Shown in pieces: positions 56,791 to 64,000 of a stretch of DNA of 64,000 bases (position 1 is its first letter; each line of letters begins with the position of its first letter). The stretch comes from Rhizomys pruinosus (lineage: Eukaryota > Chordata > Mammalia > Rodentia > Spalacidae). The notes beneath the pieces are model-generated. The model worked only from the letters and a program-made list of their open reading frames with translations, had not been told where the DNA came from and did not search any database. The translations under genes were made by a program, and so were the position numbers. The stretch is from NCBI GenBank assembly GCA_009823505.1, contig VZQC01005910.1, forward strand, positions 467,998 to 531,997. The letters are read 5' to 3'.

Positions 56791-57455
56791 AGCGTAGTCC
56801 ACTGAAAGGTTAATAGATGTCAAGCAGGGTTGTGTTGAATGTGGGTTACATCCTATAAAATAGGTGATGTTGTTATGCAAATTATAGAAATAACACAGGA
56901 GTGGTAGGTACAGCAGCTGGAGAGTATGTGGTGTGTTCACGTTTTCTTTGTACTTGAGGATGCTTTGATATCCTGGAGACTTGCAGATTCACAGAAGGAT
57001 TTTCATGAAGGGATTGTCCATCTAGTTCTTAGACATGGTGAACAACTTGGTTATAGACATGACCTGGAAATGCACAACCACCCTGGCAAAGTGCTTCCGG
57101 CCAACCACCGCCTTCACCAAGCTTTCCTAAGCAAGCCACTGTCCCCACGGCATAAATTATCCCACAGCCAAAGATCAGACCACCTGTGCAGCCCAGAATC
57201 TGATGAAATTACTCAAGCTACTCTTTTGTAATCTTGCCTCACCTCTGAGATTCACAAGAAAGGCTGGGCCCAGGTTTTGCGTACGCGTGTGGAGGGGAAT
57301 GTGTAGTGCACACTAGTCAATGTGTGGGGAGGTTACAGGTCAAAGTGCAGTGTCTGCTTCAGTTACTCTCCACCTTAGTTTTAATTCCATTGATGATCTT
57401 GTTGTTTGACATTTTCATTCATGTCTCTAACAGATGCTGATTGTTCTCTGCCCCA
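56791..57455. other. Unassigned sequence, possible pseudogene remnant
   Basis: 57050-57240 is GC-richer and has plus ('CPHGINYPTAKDQTTCAAQN') and minus ('GLIFGCGIIYAVGTVACLG') open stretches; neither matches a family I can name. Confidence 0.3.
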
Positions 57456-57460
57456 TACTC

Positions 57461-57640
57461 TTTTTTTTTTTTTTTTTTTTTTTTTCTTCGGCTTTTGGGG
57501 ACAGGCCTCCCTTTAGTCCCAGCTGGCCTGGAGATCACTATATCACTATATAGATCAGATGGGCCTTGAACTCAGTGATCTGCCTGCCTCTGACTCACAA
57601 GTGTGAGGATTAAAGAGGTGTGCCACCACACCCAGCTACA
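57461..57640 (-). mobile_element. B1 SINE with long T-rich (tail) end
   Basis: Poly-T of 26 nt at 57461, then a reverse B1 body: 'gacaggcctccctttagtcc', 'gtgccaccacacccag'. A short internal duplication 'atcactat' is present. Confidence 0.92.
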
Positions 57641-57652
57641 TAGTCTCTTTGT

Positions 57653-57676
57653 AAAAAAAAAAAAAATTTTTTTTTT
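57653..57676. repeat. A14-T10 palindromic tract
   Basis: A run of 14 A directly followed by 10 T, between a reverse B1 and a forward B2. Confidence 0.95.
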
Positions 57677-57680
57677 ATTG

Positions 57681-57903
57681 GGGGCTGGAGAGATGGCAGC
57701 AGTAAGAGCGCCGACTGCTCTACAGAGGACCTCTGGTTCGATCCCCACACCCACATGGGGGCTGAGAACCGTCTAAACTCCATCCAGGAGAACTCCAGTT
57801 CCAGGGGAATCCGACACCCTCTGTGACCTCCGCGGCATTGCACGAAACGGGTGCACAAACTGCATGCAGACAGTACATTGATACACATACAGAAATAAAT
57901 AAA
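57681..57903 (+). mobile_element. B2 SINE with many one-base gaps
   Basis: CpG-rich and otherwise young in appearance, but single or double bases are missing at several places compared with the copy at 27.02 kb (e.g. 'agatggcagcagtaagagcg', 'accctctgtgacctcc', 'cacaaactgcatg'). Confidence 0.94.
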
Positions 57904-57904
57904 T

Positions 57905-58050
57905 GCTGGGCGTGGTGGCACACGCCTTTAACCTAGCACTTGGAAGGCAGAGGCACATGGATCTCTGTGAGTTCAAGGCCAACCTGGTCTACAGAGTGAG
58001 TTCCAGGACAGCCAGAGCTACAGGGAGACCCTGTCTCAAAAAAAAAAAAT
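57905..58050 (+). mobile_element. B1 SINE joined to the B2 tail
   Basis: Starts CTGGGCGTGGTGGCACACGC within one base of the B2 AAATA tail; A-tail at 58038-58050. One base is missing in 'cctttaacctagcac'. Confidence 0.95.
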
Positions 58051-58365
58051 TATTGACACTTTATGCATAATAGATCTTATTCAAATTTAGACCCCTATCC
58101 CTATCCCAACTGCATTTCATGCATTCTGTCATATATGCTAAGTACTATGTGGTCAACCATCTGTATCCAGCTGTCCCTCAGTGCAAGTTCATCCACTCAC
58201 CCCTAGTCAGCCTGTCTAGAGTCACACCCTTAAAGAAGATCTACTCTCCCTCAACCATCAGCCATCAGTTACCAATAGTTCCTTGGATAAGTTGGGGGCT
58301 TGCTGCCCATTTCTCCTGTCCTATGCTGGGAGTCCATTTTAGAGAATAAGAGATGGCAGAGTGTG
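58051..58365 (-). mobile_element. L1 3' UTR-related fragment
   Basis: 'ataatagatcttattcaaat' and 'catgcattctgtcatatatg' match reverse L1 tail landmarks; the right part ('agtccatttt') is less certain. Confidence 0.55.
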
Positions 58366-58589
58366 TGTCCCTGGATAGGACTCCCGGATTAAAAATTTGC
58401 TCACCCATGGTTCAGGGACCAGTGTTGGAAGAGAGGGTGGAATATTGTAAGCAGTGGGTTTGGTGCATGAACATAGGGAAACAGGCTCTCAGGCCTCTGG
58501 GAACTTGCCCATGCCCTCGTTTACGTCCTTCCTGTTCCTATCAGCCTCACTAGTTCCTTTCCCAGATTCATGACTTTTGGCTTTGGTCT

Positions 58590-58805
58590 ACTTTTGTTTT
58601 TGATACTGGTTCTCTCTCTGAATGTGGAGTTTCTGGGTTCAGCCTGACAAGCTTTAAGTTTCTTCCTGCCTCTGTGCTGACCCCCAGTGCTGGGATTATA
58701 AGCGTCTACTGTCATAGACTTCTATACCCTGCTTCTTATGTGGGTGAAAACTCAAGTTTTCATGTTTATGCAGCAAGTACTTTACAAACGAAGCCCTAGC
58801 CCAAC
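58590..58805 (-). mobile_element. B4 SINE, diverged
   Basis: 'gatactggttctctctctga', 'cccagtgctgggattataag' and 'gaagccctagccc' in reverse B4 order. Confidence 0.65.
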
Positions 58806-59069
58806 TTTCTGTCATGCCCCTTTTGACTAAATCAGTGCTTCCCCAAAGGATACAGCATGGAAATTTCCCTAATGCATTGGCCCTGACGAACCTGCACGGA
58901 AACAAAATCCTGGATCCATTCCAAAATATGCACCCAGGATTGAAGGAGTAGCTTCCGCACAGCCTGATCTTTCAAAACTAAGGGTAGCGAGCACCTCTTT
59001 ATTTCTCTTGCTCCTTCTTCTCATTGATAATAATTTGATTTTTTTCAAGATATTGAATATGGAACCCTG

Positions 59070-59122
59070 TGACTTGCCCAAGCTGGACAAGTGCTCTACT
59101 ATTGAACTACATGAATGGCTGG
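59070..59122 (-). mobile_element. ID SINE fragment, reverse
   Basis: 'caagtgctctactattgaac' is the reverse complement of an ID head. Confidence 0.7.
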
Positions 59123-59278
59123 TTTTAATTTTTTATATATTCCTAGGAACTCACAAAAAAAATGTATAAGGAGAAGAAATGTGTAAGCTTCACCCAGTGT
59201 CTACACAATTGCATAATTTGAATACAATTTTTCAACTCTGAAATTGAGATTGGTATGTCCCACATGATTAATTAGGAT

Positions 59279-59282
59279 CTCT

Positions 59283-59320
<38 letters not shown>
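59279..59320. repeat. (CT)n microsatellite
   Basis: CT tract with one extra C. Confidence 0.97.
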
Positions 59321-59424
59321 GTGTGGTTTCTCAATTTTATTGCATCTATATCTTCTACAACCACTGCCATAATCGAGATATTCAAATATGCTATCACTAC
59401 AAGAATCCCTATTGTGATGATTTC

Positions 59425-59558
59425 CAGCACTCTCCTTCAATATAACTACAGCCTGAAACTCTCTATGTAGACCAGGCTGGTTGAAGCCAAGGAGACCCAC
59501 CTGCCTCTGCCTCTGCCTCCTAAGTGCTGGGATTAAGGCATGCACCACCACATCCAGT
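59425..59558 (-). mobile_element. B1 SINE, partial
   Basis: 'ctctatgtagaccaggctgg', a duplicated 'tgcctc' block, 'tgctgggattaaggcatgca' and 'ccaccacatccag'. Confidence 0.9.
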
Positions 59559-59829
59559 CAACTACTCTGTCTTTATTCATAGGTATGAAATAGTATGCCA
59601 CAGTGTAGAAATGAAATCTTGAAATACACATATCAGTATGAGATTGAGTTTTTTCAACTCAATTTTGTTTTCTATAATTTAATCTAAATGTCTGCAATGC
59701 TTTTCTTTTTGTTGCTGGTCAATACTCAATAGTGTGGACGTAATGCAGTTCCACCATTAGTTCATCGCAGGGCATGTCAGTGTTGACAGCTGGAGGATGC
59801 CTTGAGGAAAATACTTATAAACTTGGGTA

Positions 59830-60095
59830 CCGGGCTGAAGAGCTAGGGTCCTAGAGTAGGAGCCTGACTTGCTCTATACACAACGGATACGACCCGGTTC
59901 GATCCCAGCAAACACCACATGGCGGGCCGAGAACTCGTCTGAGATCCAATTTCCAGGAGACTCCAGGTCCAGGGGATCCAGACCTCTTTTGACCTCCGCG
60001 GCATTGCACCGACACGGGTCACAGACCTGCATGCAGACAGTACTCCATACACCATACAAATAAATGAAATTAAAAATAAATAAATAAAAACAAAA
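59830..60095 (+). mobile_element. B2 SINE with many small insertions and deletions
   Basis: Recognisable from 'gggctgaagagctagg' to 'cgcggcattgcaccgacacg' and an AAATA tail, but with numerous one-base gains and losses, while CpG-containing words are intact. Confidence 0.9.
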
Positions 60096-60450
60096 AAAAA
60101 ACCATGGTCACCAAGCTTTTTGGATGCTACTCAGAGGCCAGGCTGACCCAACTCTTTCTCACCTGCCGCTGCTCTTTGCCCTCCCGTTAGACTTGGCTTT
60201 CTGTATCACCTTAAGCAGGAAGTTGTGGCAGCAGCAGCCCTTGGCCAATTCTGAGTGACTGTTAGGAGGCTGCTCTTTTGACTGTGTTAGAAAGAAATCC
60301 AGCTTTGCAAGCTAGACATAGAGAGGCACTTAAGAACTAAGAAGCTCAGACCTAAGCGTGAACTGGGGCTTCGTTAGATGTAGGCGTGTCCCAGAAGACA
60401 GTATCGTCCTTAAAACCGCTGCCTTGCAGTTGAATCCTTGGAAAGACTGG
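60096..60450. other. Unassigned sequence
   Basis: Nothing recognised. Confidence 0.35.
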
Positions 60451-60453
60451 AAT

Positions 60454-60500
60454 TATATATATATATATAATATATATATAGATATTTATATATATATAAA
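60454..60500. repeat. (TA)n tract
   Basis: Imperfect TA dinucleotides ending in poly-A. Confidence 0.95.
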
Positions 60501-61084
60501 AAAATCTAAAAATTAGGCTATTAGTCCTCTACTCCTCCTTGGAGGAAAAACTCCACAGCCTGATGCCACAAGCTTATGTCTCTGTTGTTATGGAGATGTT
60601 AAGTAAGGCCAATAAGAAACTTGTCATCATTATTAGAGAACCACAGTTGGTTAGCATACATCCACGCATCCAGTGTCTTGCCCTCCCGTTTACCTTGCCA
60701 TACATAACTTAATATCTGCTGTAACATGCCGTAACTCCAGTTGCTTGTGCTTGTTAGTATGACTAAAAAGGTATCACATGGATAAAGCTATCAACCCATG
60801 AAGGCAAACAACCTGAATAGACTAGAGTCCAAAATGACAACTCCAAAGAAAGTAGACTGTTTTCTTCTCACCCACTTGTGCCCCTTTCCCAAAGCCCAGG
60901 GAACAAATTGCAGAAGAGGAGGCGTGGTAGAATGTAAAGGCTGTGGAGAGATAGGAGTGAATCATGAGACTACAGCAATATAGTCTGGACTCCTAATTGA
61001 TCAACATGCCTGTGCATACAAGCTTCTTCAACTGGACTATGGGAACCTTGGGTTGTTCAAAATTTGGACATAGATACTTGCAAA
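60501..61084. other. Unassigned sequence
   Basis: 'gtagaatgtaaaggctgtgg' and similar words near 60920 may be diverged L1 text; nothing certain. Confidence 0.35.
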
Positions 61085-61612
61085 ATGTATCAATTACCTA
61101 ATTGTACAACAAAATGAGTAACATCAATGTTATCTGAAAGCAACTGTGTTATTATATTGTAGAATCCCTTAAAAATAAACAAACAAACAAACAAACAAAA
61201 AAGATTGGTACAGCACCCATATGAACCTCCAGCATTGGTGTGAGCATGCACAAGATCCATGCAAACTCAACCAGACAAAAACCCAACATGGAACCAGGGA
61301 AATGGGCAGCAGAATCCAATCTTAGCTGAAGGAATATTGGCAGCCGATTACTGTTGGTTGAGGAAGAGCTGATCTTCTAAACCAAGAGTATCTGGATCAG
61401 CTGACGAGAACTCAGTGGATGAACTTGCCCTGAGGAATGGCCAGGGACATTAATTTGGCACAATAGGACTTAACACAAATGACAGAATGCGTGAATTCCA
61501 GCGGGGGAGCTGTGGGAGGGGCCAGTGGGGAAGGGGGATAAAAGTGATTAAGACTGATTGAGTTGTTCTGTATGAAATACACAAAAACTTAATTAAAAAA
61601 GTTAAAAAAAAC
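61085..61612 (+). mobile_element. L1 3' end, variant
   Basis: 'gagtaacatcaatgttatct', 'gaaagcaactgtgttattat', an AAAC repeat (61168-61200), then a segment absent from the other copies (61201-61440), and a usual tail ('atgacagaatgcgtgaattc', 'gactgattgagttgttctgt'). Confidence 0.8.
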
Positions 61613-61639
61613 TAAAAAAAAATTGAATCCTCAAGCTGT

Positions 61640-61965
61640 TAGTTCTTTGCCTCAATCTTTAATGGGGCTATTTCATTTCTTAATGTTTCTTTTTTTTTTT
61701 TAGTTCTTATATATTCTAGATACTAACCCTCTATTAGTTATGTAGCTGGTAAAGCCTTTTTTTCAATTCTAAAGACTGTGTATTTATGGCAATGATGATG
61801 TCTTTTACTGTACACTTTTTTAGTTTCATGCTGTCCTATTTGTCCATTGTTGGTCACGAGAGCCCTGTTCAGAAAGTCCTTTTCCTATTCTTTATAAGTG
61901 TATCATTTTCCTATTCTTTATAAGTGTATTCCATACTTTCTCTTATGTTGGATTTAGTGTATCAG
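61640..61965 (-). mobile_element. L1 ORF2 fragment, reverse
   Basis: 'tctagatactaaccctctat' and 'tcctatttgtccattgttgg' are reverse ORF2 text (compare 22.9-23.1 kb), diverged. A 24-nt word is tandemly repeated at 61880 and 61906. Confidence 0.75.
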
Positions 61966-62760
61966 GTCCTAGGTTTTGTGCACACAAAGTACTATGAGAA
62001 AATCACCAAACATTATCATTTAAGCCACAAAATTTTGAGGAGCTTGTTATGCCAGCACCAAACTAACACAGAAACACTTATCTGGTATGTAATATATTCT
62101 CAGTACATGCTAGATTTTTTTCTACAAAACTGTTAACATCCCAGGCTTTTATTTAAAATATTAGCACCAACCCATGCATTTAAATACGTAATATGCAACA
62201 ATGTGTACTAGATATAACACACCTGTGTATTTGGATATTCTTGAAAACTCTAGGTCAGGGGGTCACAAGATCTCAATTATTTCACAGCTTTGATCATTAC
62301 ATATGGACTGTGAGGTCATGTATGTAAGTATTTTGTATATTGTAGAACACTAAACTAATATGCCACATCTTAAGGCAACTAGTATGTGATTTATTTGTTG
62401 GATGATAGGTGAAAAGAAAACAGACATTGATTGTAGTTTATGGAACACTCCATTTGTAACACAATTGCCTTAATTATAAGCATTTATAGCATGCTTCAAT
62501 TTTGCATAGACTGGTTTTATAATTTCATAAATTGGTGGAGAAATTCACATATCTAATGAATTGGACATATAATAATTTTACATGAAAACACAGCTTCTAA
62601 TAATAAAGTTTATCTGGATTCAGTGATGATCACAAAAGAAAAGTTGATTTTATTCCATAACTTTATTTAACAACCACGGCACAAGAGAGGAGATAGTAGT
62701 TAAACTTAATTGCACAAATATTCCTAGCAATGAGTTTTAGTTGTGCTCCTTTCTCCTTGT
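61966..62760. other. Unassigned AT-rich sequence
   Basis: Nothing recognised. Confidence 0.35.
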
Positions 62761-62761
62761 T

Positions 62762-62763
<2 letters not shown>

Positions 62764-62802
<39 letters not shown>
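62764..62802. repeat. (GT)n microsatellite
   Basis: Perfect GT tract. Confidence 0.97.
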
Positions 62803-62806
<4 letters not shown>

Positions 62807-62880
62807 CACCAATGCAGGAGGCCAGAGTCTGACACTGACAGGTTATTCTACAATCTTTTCTCCATCTTACTATTTAAATA
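62803..62880 (-). mobile_element. SINE fragment, B4-like
   Basis: 'aatgcaggaggccagagtct' and 'gacactgacaggttattcta' after the GT tail suggest a truncated B4. Confidence 0.45.
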
Positions 62881-62899
62881 TTTTTTTCATTATTTTTAA

Positions 62900-63110
62900 T
62901 TATGTGTGTGTCTGTGTAAGGTTAAACTCATTTAAGTGCAAATGCCTGCAGATGCCAGAAGAGGATGTTAGATATTATGGAGTAGCAGTTACAGACAGGG
63001 ATTCCAGGCCCATGCCACCATGCCCTGCACGTTCTCAGGGTGAAACTCAAGTCACAAGGCTTGTGCGACAACCTATTTTACTTGCTGGGCCATCTTTCCA
63101 TCCTCCCAAA
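62900..63110 (-). mobile_element. B2/B3-family SINE, old
   Basis: 'atgcctgcagatgccagaag', 'agtagcagttacagacaggg' and 'gctgggccatctttccatcc' in reverse orientation. Confidence 0.8.
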
Positions 63111-63129
63111 TTATTTTATTTATTTCTTC

Positions 63130-63358
63130 ATTTTAATATTTTATTTATTTTTAATTTATATATACCAGTGTATCACCTGCATGTATGTAGGTGTACCCAT
63201 GTCATGCAATGCACATACAGGTCAGAATAGAGTGCTGGATTCCCCAGAAACTGGAGTTACAGATGGTTGTGAGCCATCATTTGGGCACTGGGAATCAAAC
63301 CCGGGCCCTCTGTAAGAATAGTTAGTGCTCTTGACCAATGAGTCATTTCACCATCACC
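63130..63358 (-). mobile_element. B2/B3-family SINE
   Basis: 'ggattccccagaaactggag', 'gggaatcaaacccgggccct' and 'gagtcatttcaccatcaccc' in reverse orientation. Confidence 0.92.
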
Positions 63359-63402
63359 CCCCCAAAATTATTTTAAATTGTAAACTTTTAAAAGAAATTC
63401 TG

Positions 63403-63603
63403 AGGCTGGAGAGATGGCTCTGCGGTTAAGAGCACCAAATGCTCTTGCAAAGAACCTGGGTTCAATTCCCAGCACCCACATGGCAGCTAAGAACCATCTT
63501 TAACTCCAGTTCCAGGGAAATCTGATGCCCTCTTCTGACCTCCGTAGCATTGCACAACACAGGTGCACCAACCTACATGCAGGCAGTACATTCATACACA
63601 TAA

Positions 63604-63641
<38 letters not shown>

Positions 63642-63645
63642 TAAT
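63403..63645 (+). mobile_element. B2 SINE, full length
   Basis: Starts AGGCTGGAGAGATGGCTCTG and ends with nine AAAT units. Perfect 10-bp target duplication AGAAATTCTG (63393-63402, 63646-63655). Confidence 0.97.
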
Positions 63646-63785
63646 AGAAATTCTGTGCCAAGGAGAAATTTCCCTAGCTGACCCTCAAGAGTGCCCTAAG
63701 CACATGTAGATACCTTTTTTCTTGTCTTAATGTCTTTCTATATTTCCCTACTTGTGTAACCACATTTTTTGAGTCTTTTAAAAGT
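63646..63785. other. Short unassigned gap
   Basis: Nothing recognised. Confidence 0.4.
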
Positions 63786-64000
63786 GTGCTTCATTCAGCC
63801 ACCTCATATTTGACAAGGGGGCCAAGAAGACACAATGGAAGAAAGACAGCATCTTCAGCAAGTGGTGCTGGCAAAACTGGATCACCACTTGTAGAAGAAT
63901 GAAATTAAACCCCTACCTCTCACCTTGTACAAAGGTCAACTCCAGATGGACCAAAGACCTCAACGTGAAACCCCAAACTCTGGAGGTGATAGAAGAGAAG
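63786..64000 (+). mobile_element. L1 ORF2 fragment cut by the window edge
   Basis: 'acaagggggccaagaagaca', 'agcaagtggtgctggcaaaa' and 'cagatggaccaaagacctca' are ORF2 text. The last 60 bases match the reverse complement of 23.15-23.21 kb. The element continues beyond 64000, so its length is unknown. Confidence 0.93.

Noticed and set aside
62730..63230. 166-residue plus ORF
   Set aside because: It runs through a (GT)n tract and three SINE fragments.
1..64000. A novel multigene system (defence island, biosynthetic cluster, mobile cargo)
   Set aside because: The window is rodent repeat-rich noncoding DNA; no set of adjacent intact genes exists in it.

Overview
This window is nuclear DNA from a muroid rodent. 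B1, B2/B3, B4 and ID SINEs occur together, and many truncated copies of one L1 subfamily are present; that combination is specific to muroid rodents. The B1 and B2 copies differ from the laboratory mouse and rat forms as I remember them, so I name no genus. The sequence is AT-rich and repeat-dense. It reads as intron or intergenic DNA: I see no CpG island, no rRNA or functional tRNA gene, and no complete protein-coding gene.

Layout. 1-5 kb: mostly unassigned sequence, an L1 tail, an L1-like segment, and a promoter-like or LTR-like patch near 3.6-4.1 kb. 5-10.4 kb: SINEs and microsatellites, including a tandem repeat of about 125 bp at 6.15-6.69 kb. 10.7-11.0 kb: a 90-codon minus-strand ORF that is the best candidate for real coding sequence and could be a terminal exon. 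11-17.8 kb: unassigned sequence with scattered B1/ID copies and a weak candidate exon. 17.9-24.2 kb: two L1 insertions, the second with the inverted 5' part typical of twin priming. 25-30 kb: a GATA microsatellite, a tandemly duplicated SINE tail, several SINEs and an old L1. 30-38 kb: more L1 tails and rodent interspersed repeats. 38-49.8 kb: SINE-rich, including a B2 nested in an older SINE. 49.8-57 kb: the longest repeat-poor block. 57.4-60.1 kb: a SINE cluster whose copies carry many one-base gaps, which may be assembly error. 60-64 kb: L1 tails, B4/B3/B2 copies and an L1 ORF2 fragment cut by the window edge.

Most open reading frames are chance products of (CA)n/(TG)n tracts or pieces of SINEs and L1 ORF2. 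Five short stretches (10.7, 14.7, 19.65, 40.3 kb on minus; 46.9 kb on plus) combine protein-like translation and/or good splice signals. They are proposed as candidates only. If the minus-strand ones are real they would be exons of a single minus-strand gene, whose identity I cannot establish. I found no sign of a novel biological system; the most informative structures are records of retrotransposition.
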